A DNA stretch of 64,000 nucleotides from Parasponia andersonii. Lineage: Eukaryota; Streptophyta; Magnoliopsida; Rosales; Cannabaceae. Every line of letters starts with the position of its first letter. Position 1 is the first letter of the stretch. The notes under the pieces were generated by a model. That model was not told the DNA's origin. It saw only the letters and a list, made by a program, of their open reading frames with translations, and did not search any database. Shown here piece after piece: positions 40,737 to 52,900 of this stretch. The stretch lies in contig JXTB01000048.1 of the NCBI GenBank assembly GCA_002914805.1, forward strand, positions 891,341-955,340, written 5' to 3'. The position numbers were made by a program, and so were the translations under genes.

Positions 40737-42511
40737 GCACAATTACCCTCAGACACAGTATACTGAAATGCAGTTCACAGTGCGTTTCAACTTGACAAAT
40801 GCAATCACCATCAGATTTGAAATGACACAGCCAAGTCAAAGGAAGTTGTCATTTTTAGGTATTTTTCTTTTCATCTTGTTTAAGGCACCAAATAAAAAAT
40901 AATAGTTAACTCCTATGCGCATCCCTGATGCATATCCTTCTTTGAATTTCTTTTTCTCAGGTTCTTATATATAGATTTTTTTAGCTGAGAATATCAGCTT
41001 CTTATAGTTGGAAGCTGAAAATAGTTATCTACCATGCAAACAAAGGAACGTTGTTCAGCGGAGGACTCCATTGTCTTGGACATTGGCATAGCGGGTGTGA
41101 CAAGTTCATAATCATAAATTTTGATGTACATACAATAAAGGTTTTTTTTTTTTTTTTCTCGTATAGTTTTGGACACAAAAACATGCAACTTGACCTTGCA
41201 TGCATTTGAATACCAATAGAAAGTTTACAAAAGCAGAGTTGTATTGCTGCGACGTTCTAACTGGCAGCTGTGTATTGTTGAAAAATTTTCTAATATTGAA
41301 TTTAGTGAATACATAATTTGTCTACCATCTTCCTACTTCCTAGAGATAATAGGTTGTACTATGTAGTATTTAGAATAACTTCCTCGTCGCACGTGGTTGT
41401 ATCAGACACTTGATAGAAAATTCACATCCAACTTGGTCTAACCACTTAACCATGTGTTAAGAAGAGAAACTTGATGCTACCCGAAAATTAGAATTAGAAA
41501 CTATCAAACCTGTTATCATCAGAAGCAAGAAAAAGAATTGTATGTTTGCTGTTATTTTAGAACATATATTATTGTTGGGGGAAAAAAAGAAAAGAAAAGA
41601 AAAGAAAAGGGACAGACTAACTAGGCAAGACAATAAGACCTTTTGGAGGCACTTCACTGCGGAAGTAATTCTACTTAAAGAAAGTCAGATCATATAACTA
41701 ATTTTTTTTCTCAATTAACCATTTGTCTGTTTTTCTAGTTTTAGAAAGATGAATTGGAACTTTAAATTTCAATGAAGAGATGTGTGATTACCAGTTAAGT
41801 TTAAGAACACACATGATTTTCAAAGGAAAAAGAAATCTCCATATATTGATCTTCCATTGTTAAAAATATAGAAGTACACTTCCAAGCCACGGACGTATCG
41901 TTGATGTGCAAAGACTGACATTACTTCAGTGATTTTTTTTACTAGAAAGTAAAAGTAAAATACATACAAAACTTGAACAGTAATTATTATCGCCCGTGAG
42001 CTATTACATACATTAGTCATCTTTCTAACTGAAATATGACAATCACAGTTTCTATTTGGAAAAAACACTGTACACCAAATCAACGTCTTTTTCTTTTTTG
42101 CGCTCGTGAGGAAATTAACATTAGTCAGGTTTAGTTAATTATGTTTTTTTTTTTTTCTTTTGATAATTAATTTTCGTTATGGTTAGCCCAGAGCAATTGA
42201 TTTGGAGAGGTTCAAAGTCCCAAAACCCAAGGTTTTGTTGCAACCTTGGAGACTTTGTACTTTTTTTTTTTGGCTCGGACTTGCAGACTCTGTACTTGTA
42301 CTTCACTGTCTGTCATTTAACCGAACTTTTAAACTGGTCCAATCAAAACTGTCCTAATTGGCACACACACTACAGAAGAAACCCAAAACAGGGCCCACCC
42401 CATTCTACCCACCACTCCTCCACCGCCGCCACCAAAACCCCACCAATCAATACTCTCACAATTACCCTTTTCTCTTACTCTCCCCCCAATACTCAAAAAC
42501 CTCCTCCATTC
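40737..42511. other. Intergenic DNA and promoter of the trihelix gene
   Basis: Begins with the SEC14-like 3' UTR. I see no other gene. It has poly-T/A runs (for example 41142-41158) and a GAAAA repeat (about 41587-41612). The last 180 bases before 42512 are C-rich and look like a leader. An open frame extends upstream of 42512 to 42179, but its composition changes there and the trihelix-family start fits 42512. Confidence 0.5.
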
Positions 42512-42935
42512 ATGGCGACTCCACCTCCCTCCGCCAAGAAGCCCCAGCCGATCCCCTGGACCCACCAGGAGACGGTCCACCTGATCCAGGCCTATGAGGA
42601 GAAGTGGTACTCCCTCAAGCGGGGCCCGCTCAAGTCCAGCCAATGGGAGGAAGTCGCGGTCACCGTCGCCGCCCGCTGCGGCTACGACTACACCGAGCCC
42701 TCCAAATCCGCCATCCAGTGCCGCCACAAGATGGAGAAGCTCCGCCAGCGCTACCGGGCCGAGAAGCAGCGACTACTGGGCCTCGACGGAGTCTCCTCCT
42801 CCGCCTGGCCCTACTTTGACCTCATGGACCGATTGGAACGCGGCCCATTACCCATCTCGGCCCGACCCATGATCGCGCCGCCGTATCGCTGTTACCCAGA
42901 TCAAGATCATGAAAACGACGACGATGATGATGACA

Positions 42936-42969
<34 letters not shown>

Positions 42970-43402
42970 TGAAGATGAAGATGGTGAGTATTTTGCCAAG
43001 TCTCGGAGTATCGATTACATTCTTAGGCGACCCACAATGGTGAATCGGTTCGCTGGGGTTGGGAAATTGAGCAATGGGTTTTCTAGGGTTTGGGCCGAAT
43101 CTGTGCCAGTGGCCAAGAGGCGGAGGGAATCGGTGGAGGAGGAAGAAGAAGAAGACGAAGACGAAAACGACGACATTTTAGGGAGGCGGAGAGGGAGAGA
43201 TAGAGAGAGAGAGGCGGTTCTGGAACTGGCGAAGGAGATAAGGGCATTTTCGGAAAGAATAGTTGGTATGGAGAGTATGAAGATGGAGATCATCAAGGAT
43301 ACAGAGAGGTGTAGAAGAGAGATGGAGACTAAGCGAATTGACATGATTCTCAGATCGCAGAACAAGATTGTTGATTCCATAACCAAGGCTTTTGAGATTT
43401 GA
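42512..43402 (+). CDS. Trihelix transcription factor, SIP1/ASIL-like clade
   Basis: Intronless gene for a 296-residue nuclear DNA-binding protein. The trihelix domain is at about residues 15-92: PWTHQETVHLIQAYEEKWY, SSQWEEVAVTVAARCGYD, SAIQCRHKMEKLRQRYRAEK, with the spaced tryptophans and the final basic helix. A run of Asp/Glu (about 136-158) is encoded by GAC/GAT repeats. A second acidic stretch follows VAKRRRES, a likely nuclear localisation signal. The C-terminus (about 235-296) is the conserved SIP1-clade helix (LELAKEIRAFSERIVGMESMKMEIIKDTERCRREM), which may form a coiled coil. Members bind GT-type elements, and ASIL factors repress seed-maturation genes; the target here is unknown. I chose the start at CATGGCGACT because the trihelix begins soon after and codon use changes there. 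The N-terminal half is unusually G+C-rich compared with the window. Confidence 0.9.
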
Positions 43403-43831
43403 TTTTAAAGTTCATTCTATTTTTATTTTTATTTTTATTTTTTCAATTTCTCACCATTGAATATTTTATTTTATTGCTTATTATTTGGCTAAAGATAGAG
43501 TTGCATACTTGGGTTGATTTTTATTTGGTTCGAATTCCATATACCTTTTGTACAGGGGGAAAAAAATCAAGGAAGCTCAACTGAAGAGTTTTCCACTATT
43601 TTGATGAATTATTAGTTCTTTGTTTCTCTTTAACATTTTGATACATTAGAACATTATGTAAACTAAATGTTTACAAACTGAAATTTGAAACCAAAGTTGG
43701 CACACTATACGTACTTTGTATTTTATACCTTTGATTTGTTTGGAACTAGTTTGAACATGATGTTGTGTATCTTATGTTTGAATCCAATTTCTAATTGGAA
43801 AAAAAAAAAAAAAAAAAAGACTTGTATTTGC

Positions 43832-43876
<45 letters not shown>

Positions 43877-46440
43877 AAGTACCACCGCTTCTAAGTCCTA
43901 AGGAAGAATGAAGATGTTGGCGACATTTTTTTTTCAATATATATTTTTCATTTTGTTGCGATTACAACCACTATTTGTTTTTTCAAAAAAAAAAAAAGAA
44001 AGGAAAATAGCAATGTTCTATAGAGATTTCGTGGAAACAATAGTTAACTACTTTTAGTCAAGAGTCTTTTAAAAATGGTGTTGCCCGCATCACCTTGCTA
44101 ACTTGATGCTCTTTCTAAACATCAATGTTGGTCGATTGAGTATTTTCTAGTTTAAGTTCCCTCGAGCAGTCCTAACATTGAGTTACTGAAATGAAGAACA
44201 TTCTTGCTATTCGAATCATAGATTTTGTTTCTGTAAATGAGTCTACTAATTTTTTTTGAGCCGTTAAAGTCATGATAGTGACCTAGTAAGCATAGAAGTG
44301 ATTACACTTCGGGTACATGTTACTCTATGATCTTCGACATTATAGATTTACGAAAGCTTCACCACCCTTTTACTTGTCCCCTTTTGTTTTGGGAACAAAT
44401 CCTTTTAAACTATGAACTATTTAGGCCAACAGAATCAAATATTTTTTTCCCTTTCCAATAAAAACAAAAAAAAAAAACTCCTTTTTTTGGGTACCAAAAA
44501 GCGTACCCAAAATATATATAAATATTGTAAGAGTACAAATGCTAAATTTTCAGTTAGACATCTAAAGTTGGCGTTAAAACGCATTGTTTGTTAGCAATAA
44601 GCATACCAAAAAAAAAAATGCAAAAGAATGTGCCAGTGCTAGTCCTTTAGCATGTTACAATATCAAAATACTAAATTTAATACATACTCTAGGCTATGCT
44701 CTAATACTATCACACCAGAAAAATATTACTTTGTATTTAACTCGTATTTTTATTCCCAAAAAGTCTCAATTCCAAATTATTGCTATTCTATTATCCGCCT
44801 ACTCATCATATAAAAATACTATTAACATAACTAATATAGCATCAAAAATAGATTGCTCAAACTTATACTAAAATTTTAGCGAAGTATTGGAGACACCTTT
44901 TCTACACATGATAAGATTTGCATTGGCATGGCATATGCATTGTAGATCCTGTTATGCACCATATGATCTTATTTTTATTCTGTAATTAAATTTAGTAGTG
45001 TTCTTGTATTAATGATTGTACATAATTTGATATTTCAAGAAATAAGATGAATTTTAAGGACACTTTCTTTTTCACTTTTATGTACACTACTTGACATGTA
45101 GGCTGTAGAATCTAATAATGATATATTATATTATTAAAAATAATATTGTAAAGTTGTAAAAGAGTGAAGAATTGGAGTACCACCAGCCCTAAAACGATAT
45201 GGAGTATATTTAGCTTATGCTTGTTATTGTACAATATTAGATATCTATTCTCTCCACCTTCCAAATTTTAATGCAAATTCTTGTAATGACTTTTCTATTT
45301 TAAAAAAGGAGAACTTTTTTTCGATTTCTAAAATAAACCTCTACTACTTGTTCTTTTTTGGCCAACTTTTCCTCCTCCCTCTTCAATTTGGCCCCCCCAA
45401 AATAGCCTCATTCCTCTCTCTCCTCTCTGTCTTCGATTTGACCAAGTTTCCTCTTTCATTCCTCTCTATTTCTTCAGTTGTTCGTATAGACACAATGTAT
45501 GACAACTTGTCACAATACATGAATCAAAGGACAATTTGGACTTTTTATTTACTAATTTGCACTAGAAAAAGACATTTAGGATGAAAATTGCACTATATCC
45601 GTACATTTCCTTTATGATAATACAAAGTATATACAATAAGGCCTGCCAAACATGCGGTAGATACGTTAAATTGCAACACTTAATATACATCACCTTGCAA
45701 TGTACTTAAAAAACGCCCTATTTCAAGTTGTACTTCAAGGACTTCCTTGATCCAAGATTATTCATATGATCCGGGATTCCTTTCTATTTAAATGATACAT
45801 AATGCCAAGTTATCAATTAGAACGGCCATCTTGCCGATAGCAATGACACAATCGCATATAGTCATCGTAACGTATAATCTGAACTATGCACCGGAACTAC
45901 AACCTCAGGCAAATCAATATAAATAAGCTCAAAATCTGACATGTGTTGGCAAAAAAGTATTAGCCATAACTCGTAAACAAGCCCAGAAAACTTACCCCTT
46001 TGCCGCTTGTAAAATTGTAGATCCATGGAACAAACATAAATATAAAGAAGCTGTTAAGTGTAATCCTGCATGTGATGGATCTGCCACCAAAGTTTTTAGA
46101 ATTATAGGAACTGAGAAATCCATTACAGATTACAATGATTCCACAGACGCTCATGGCATTAAGAGATTTTTAATTGTTCTAACACCATTAACCAGTGTAT
46201 ATACCAGAAACCCAATATTCACAAAATTTGCAGAGGCTTTTGCCCATAAAAATGATTGCTACCCCCTTGAACTGACAGGGTAATAATACATTCTCTAATC
46301 TACCCGAAGAAAAGGGGGGGAAAAAAAGGTCCCCCAACTGCATAAAGGCAGAGAGACCAGGAAAAGGAATAAGGTAGAACAAAAGAAGAGATGAGACCCT
46401 GTACACATGCCTCTATATCAGCCTCTATCTTTCCAAGCTC
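43403..46440. other. Gene-free intergenic DNA
   Basis: No supported gene. It holds an A20 run (43799-43818) and a T41 run (43835-43875) 16 bases apart, which could pair, plus AT-rich DNA. The 95-codon frame at 44584-44871 is not recognisable. Confidence 0.6.
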
Positions 46441-46589
46441 TAGAGTGGTAATTTACATGATTTTTCAAAATCAAAAACAAAATGCCTTGTCAATATAGCT
46501 TCAGTTGTCCCAGTTAAGTTTTTAAGAAAACCTAAAATAATAATCAGCATCTCCATCCGTCAATGGCCTTGTGGAATTACCAGCTTCAT

Positions 46590-46748
46590 CTGTGTATAAA
46601 ACCCCACACTAAATCAGCTTCTTTATTTACACCAAAATACAAACCACTGAGGTTAAATAGAAGTAGATCAATAAAAGGAACGCAATGTCACTTAATATTC
46701 AAAGGATATATGCATTTAGGATAACTTAACTAGTACCAGAAGAAATGC

Positions 46749-46797
<49 letters not shown>

Positions 46798-46898
46798 TTG
46801 GAAGAATTTAATGTTCCTCCTTTCAGGTAAAATGCCCCATCAAGTCTATGCATATTGGCAGTCTTGTGAAGAGAACTGGTAACAGAGATGTAGCTTAC
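46590..46898 (-). other. Probable 3' UTR intron of EAF1
   Basis: On the minus strand, TGTACAG|GTAAGC (donor, last exon base 46899) and TATACACAG|ATGAAG (acceptor, first exon base 46589) are good splice sites, both downstream of the EAF1 stop at 46983. The intron would contain TA and AG microsatellites (46750-46795). There is no transcript evidence, so this is a prediction. Confidence 0.5.
46768..46795. repeat. AG microsatellite next to a TA microsatellite
   Basis: A run of TA units (46750-46767) passes directly into about fourteen AG units. It lies in the putative 3' UTR intron of EAF1. Confidence 0.85.
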
Positions 46899-46982
46899 CT
46901 GTACACTGCTGTAACAAGGGCAAACAGGCCCAATGTTCTGAGGACCGACTGCTGTCAGAACTGCTCAGTTCCCGTAGTTACT

Positions 46983-49900
46983 TCATTCTGGTTTAGAATT
47001 AGCAGGCCTCAAATATAAACTTCCCTGCCCTGCTTGCAGATGCTGTATTTGCTGCTGAGGCTGCTGTTGCAGTGGCAGTTGATTCTGCGGAGACTTTTGT
47101 TCTGGCTGCTGTCGCTGTTGTTCTTGCTGCATATATTGTTGGGACGTAGGTGGCAGTGTTGGAGACTGTTGTAATGGTTGGGATGGTGGTGGCTGCTGCC
47201 AGTGAGTCCCAACATTTTGTCCATGAGAGGGCAAGCTACCAGACAATTGTCTTGGACCTAGCCCTTGACTAATAGGTGGTGTTGGCTCATTTCCAGATGA
47301 ATGTGAAATAGATGGGCTCCCAACAGAAACTGATGGAATGGTTGAATTTGGAATATTGGAATCAAATATAGGTTCCGATGATTTCCATTGAGGAGCAATG
47401 GCAGAAGACACAGGCACTGCAACAGTTGAATCCGTACAGGACTGAGGTGTTGCCATGCTTGCAACCACCTGAGAAGTAGTATTCACAGGCTGCTGATCAG
47501 CTTGAGCTAGATCATTTTGGGACTTAATTGGCAGCTCAGAATTCACTTGACGATTTTGTTGGATCATTCTCTGAACATTTGATTGATTGACTTGCTTTTG
47601 ATGCGGCTGTCCCTGTGCCTGCTGGTGATTGGAAGCCATAACTGCTGCAGGAACAACTTGATGGGAAGACGATAATGTATGGCCTGATGAAACTGGTGGA
47701 ACTTGGCCTTGAGTGCCACTATCCGAATGAGAAGGCATTTGCTGGAGTTGCTTCGTTGAAGTGGGAGCTGAGCTAGCAAGTAGCTTTTGCTGCAGCTGCA
47801 AATGGTTTGAAGATTGAGGAACCATTGTCTTTGGTGGTGGCATTGTGTTGAGTCCAGACCCAGAATATACACCTTGTCCTTGAATCAACTGCATGATTTG
47901 CTCTCCTTTCTCCACAGACTGGCTTCCTGGGGGCACAGAAAGGCCATTCAAATGAGAAGGATCCACTGAAAGGTTCTGAACCAAGCCTCTTCCTACACCC
48001 TTCAAAAGTTTAGCTTGCTGTTGCGACTGCACATGTTGCCGTTGCTGAGGGTGGTGCCTACCAGTTTGCTGAAGATGCTGTTGCTGTCGTTGCCGCTGCT
48101 TTCCCATCTGATTGGTCAACCCACTAGCACCAGGATTACGGCTTAGCCCATGTGGAGGAAGGTGATGTTTCTGCTGATGCTGCCCTGCTATGGGAGTCAT
48201 TGGGGAAGATGGTGTTAATGGGGACAGCGATACTGGTTGAGATGGAGTTTGTGATTGAATCTGGGAACTATTTTGTAGAGCTGATGAAACAGGAAGGTGG
48301 GTCTGGGACTGGACATGTGACATCAGAGCATTAGATGCAGCAAACTGTTGCTGCTGCTGCTGCTGCTGTTGCTGCAAATACCGCTGCTGCTGCATCTGCC
48401 TTTCTTTAGCAAGACGGATTGCAAAAGCTTGCTGCTGTGGACCCGTAGCATGATTGGGGCCTTGAAGATGGGGGTGATGAGGGCTGCCTAGTCCATGGGA
48501 TTGTTGTGGGGAGATCTGATGTTGCTGCTGGGGATGGCCAGGATATGACGGACCAGTTGGTGGAGTTGTCTGACTAGAAAAGGAGGCATTCAAACCATTG
48601 AAGGCGGTAATACCTTGGGCATTCCCCTGTGTCACCTGCATTTGAAGTTCTGGAACCACAATTTGCCTCTGATGCTCTGCATTATGACCAGGCTGTGACA
48701 AAAATTTAATAGTCAAATAAAGAGCTAGGACCCAAACTAGAGAAGAAGAAAATAGGGAATAGCCACAATATACACTACTAATTTCTCACTAATTTTGAAG
48801 AGCAAGGCTAGAATTTAGAGCATGTTTACTAATCCATTATGGAGAGGAAAAAGAATGGGAAAGGAAAATGGATTCCCTTTCATGTGTAACTAATTGGTAT
48901 GTAAATAAATGAAAGGGAATCATACCCTTCCCCACTCATTGTTTCTTATTCCTCCCTATTCTCTTTCTCCTCCATTCCTTTTACGGATTAGTAAACATGG
49001 CCTTAAAAATGCAACTAGTGGACAAAGAAACACGAAACAGACATGCAGCCTACGCTTATCCACAAGATTTAATATGACTTTCGCATGCGTCTTTGGTCAA
49101 TTTATCCATGAAGAAACTGTGCCAAGTAAAAATAAGCATTGCAACCTCATGTATTCTCTCTCCTCTTAACAACAGAAGCAACCATATCTTAAAGTGCACA
49201 ACTAAATTAACTCACCCGCATCATTTGCAAAGCCTCACGAGGCCTACTCATTGAGTTTCCTTGAGCAGAACTAGCTCCAGAATGCATATTTACAGGGCTT
49301 GGCATCCCCACCATACTGGAAGAGAGCATACTCCCAGAATTCAGTAAAGATGGTGAAGTCATTCCCTGATACCCAGGCCTAGAGATTGGCATGCTTCTAT
49401 TCATCCCGCACATCATGCCCATACCATTTCCACCTGGTAGCATACGAACTCCACGATCACTTCCAGAAAGAGAACCAGGCACTGGCAAGCTGGACTGCTG
49501 AATATTTCTACTCGACAACACTTGATTATATTTTTGCATTCGTTGCTGCTCTTCAACAGGTAAAGACGATGTTCTCGGCATACTGTACCGACCATCCCTG
49601 AAAATATTGTCAGAAACAAACAAGGTTTTTAATAAACAAAAAGAAGAATGTTAAAACATAGGCCGTCTAAAAATATCAAGCTGCAAGAAAATCGTGTTAC
49701 CTGACAGTGGCATTAAGTGCACCAGACGGTGATGACAAGTTAGTGCCAAGAACCACACCAGAAGATCCTTGTAGGGATGAATTTTTCCCAGTGGACGGAA
49801 GTAATGATGCAGCAGCACCCTGGTTTGATATTGCTAAACCACTAGCATGAGGACCTTGACATCCAAGGGCGAGGACGTCCTGGTTCGATGAGGTTGTATC

Positions 49901-52900
49901 ACAGAGATCAAGAGGCCTTCAGAGAAAAAGAACAGAAAGCATATTATACGCATTCCACAACATAGGCAATTAAATACGAGTAAGCAATAGAGAATACAGA
50001 GGCATATTGCAGTTTCAAAATCAAAGAGAAAAAAGGACTAACTAATGGATTATACCATTATCATGCACAGAGGAAAGGTAACTTACGTTAGAACACCTCC
50101 ATTTAGGTTATTTGGGCAGACTTGGGAAAGAGCAATAACATGAGAATTGTGGACTGGTGCTATTTGTTTCAAATCCTGGTTTTCACTCTTCAAAAAAATC
50201 ACAAAAAAAAAAATGTTAAAGTTGCAACCTTTGTCTAAAAGAAGAATAAATATTCCAACATTTGAGTACTTCATACATATTAAATTGAAATGTCAAATTA
50301 ATTCTATTTTAAAGGTTAGGCAAGAAGGAAAATTTTGACTTTATAGCCTAGAATGATAATAAAACAAAATTTTGAGAAAATAAATAGTTGAATAAGATTA
50401 CAAACCTGAGTCCTTCGGTAATAATGCTGCTTCTGCCCAATCTTAATGATTTTCTCAAAATGTGACTTGAGGGTCTCGTCCTCCATTGGCTCTTTTAAAC
50501 GTTGAAATAATTGCCTGGCACTGCCCTGCTTCAACAAAATACCAGCCAATTGAAAATTGACAATAATAATTAACCTAATACTGAGCAGGTCTGACACAAA
50601 TACATGACCTAAATAATGTAGAGTTTCAAATCTTGCCTTTGGAATGCCTGGTAATGTAGATGGATAAGGTTGAGATGACCCTGAATCTTCAGCACTATCA
50701 GCTCCATCACCAGAACCCTTGTCCATTAATATTTTGTGACGCTCCTTGCATTCGTTAGGCTTGCGAAAAACACACTGTATATAGCTTCGATATGTTACAA
50801 GCAGTAGCAGGCAAAAAAAATTGGACAAAACAAACTTACAAAGTGCTAATTTAACAAACAAGGAAAAAGATCATTAAAAAGTTACAAAAGCTACACAAAC
50901 TCTACAAACATCAACAGAGAGAAGTATGGGATTCTTACCTTGAAATGCAGGGTACTGTTAATAGCATCACTTATAAGCTCCCAATTAGGACCCATGTCAT
51001 GTACAAGAACAACAAGTGCCTGCAGCAATAAAACAATAAAAATTCTTACCTACAGCAATAAAACAATAAAAATTCTTACCTACAGCAATAAAACAATAAA
51101 AATTCTTTGTACCAAGAAGCAATTCAAACAAAACCACAGAAAATACAATAAAATAACAACCCAAACTGACCTGGTCTTCAAATAGCGACCAAGGACTTCC
51201 AGAACCAGGCGGCCCAGCAGACATCTGAAAGAAGGTTAAATGCTCAAATTCATATGATAAACCATCAATACATCATTTCCTAGGATACCGTCAATAAGGA
51301 CGACACCATAAAACTACCTTCAGCAGTTTGGCTTTTCGACCCCTGTCCCGACCACCCATCAATTTAATAAATTTACTTGAGTTCGACATGGACGCCACTG
51401 GAGAAGGAACGGAACCAGCCATAGTAGTGACGTTGTCAAAAGTATTCTCTAGTGAATGTTTAGATAGCTTTGGCTTCTTGGCATTGTGTTGCACATATAA
51501 ATCTATGAAAGAAACAATTTACATGTACAAAATACAGAAAACAATTATATCAGGGACATTCTTTACCAACCACTGAACGAATTACCAGCATGAACAGGAC
51601 TTTACCACTTGTTCCATTAGATTCAAAATGATTACTTCCCAGTCTCTTTTTGGATGGATCCCTCTGCACATAAAAGGTTCCATGAATAATCCAATATTAC
51701 CAATATAGAAAGTTTACACCATGAAACACTTAATTGACAAGAGTTGAGCCAAATATAAAGATGTAAGCTACATTTTCGCTTTTTTATTTTATGAATACTA
51801 TTGTCAGATTTTAATCCCGCAAGAACAGAGTGAATTAAATTTTAGAATGGAGCAATGTAATAGAGATCAAATTAAGCAACCTTACAAATTACCTGTTCAT
51901 TAAGCATATTAGAATCCAGCTGCCATCCCTGGTCGTATGTGGACACCTGCAACATAGAAGGTGAGGAACTTGACAAGTGATAAAGGCATAAATAACAAAC
52001 AGAAATGCATGTATGGCTGATGCTGTTATATGAGTTTATATGTACCAGATTCTTTGCCTTCTTCTTCTTTTTAGGTTTAATTGATGTTTCTGCACAATCA
52101 TATGGTAACTGCTTATCAAAATCACCAACAGACTCAACTTCCATACTTTTCTGGAACTGGGAACCACCAAGCAGAGAAGTTTGGTCATCCTGGAAAGAAT
52201 TAGTATCTCCACTGGAAGCATCTGTCTTAATCTGAACCTGTACATTTGCAGTAAGTGCAGCACTAAAAGGACTAATAACCCTCTGCCTGCTAGCAGTGCG
52301 CATGCGTTTTGTTGGAATTGGACCGACATTGAGGCTAGCAGGCCTTTTCCCCATCAACATAGACTGTTGAGTTGCGGGGGTGCACTGTCCATAAGGCAAA
52401 TCAGCTCCTGGTTCGTACGACCTTGTGTATGAAACCAAGTTCTTCCGCTTCTTCTGTGTAGCTTTTGATGACCTGCTACCATCAAAGGCTCCAGGAAAAT
52501 AATATGTGCTTGTTTCTCCTTCATCCTCGGTATATGCATTCTCTTGAAAGCCATAGTCTGCAATCAAAATTATATTTTTAATAAGCCCCATAATAAAGTA
52601 AAAATAAGGATCCAAACTCTCAGTTGTACCTGCTACAGCATCGTACATAGATGTTTCAACCTCTTCCTGCATGCTACTTCCAGTTTTCTGAAATTATGCA
52701 ATTTGCTAAATTAGCAATTCTAATCCAAAAGGCTTTAACCAAGAAACCAAATCATTACAGAAGGAATAATGTCAATAGAAAAATGTGCAAAAAAAAGTCT
52801 AATGATGTATTACAATCAGATACATTCATGAATTTCTTTTCTTTTTTCCCTTCCCCCCCCCCCCCCCCCAAATGATGAATTATTTTCTATTTCTTGTTCT

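Noticed and set aside
42179-42511. N-terminal extension of the trihelix protein
   Set aside because: The frame is open upstream, but composition changes sharply, the family starts close to the trihelix domain, and CATGGCG at 42511 is a better start context.
42329-42727. 132-codon minus-strand frame rich in Gly
   Set aside because: It is the antisense shadow of the C-rich leader and trihelix coding sequence.
44584-44871. 95-codon plus-strand open frame
   Set aside because: AT-rich composition, no family motif and no flanking gene structure.
47009-47872. Several minus-strand frames within EAF1 exon 21
   Set aside because: These are alternative-frame shadows of the Gln-rich coding exon.
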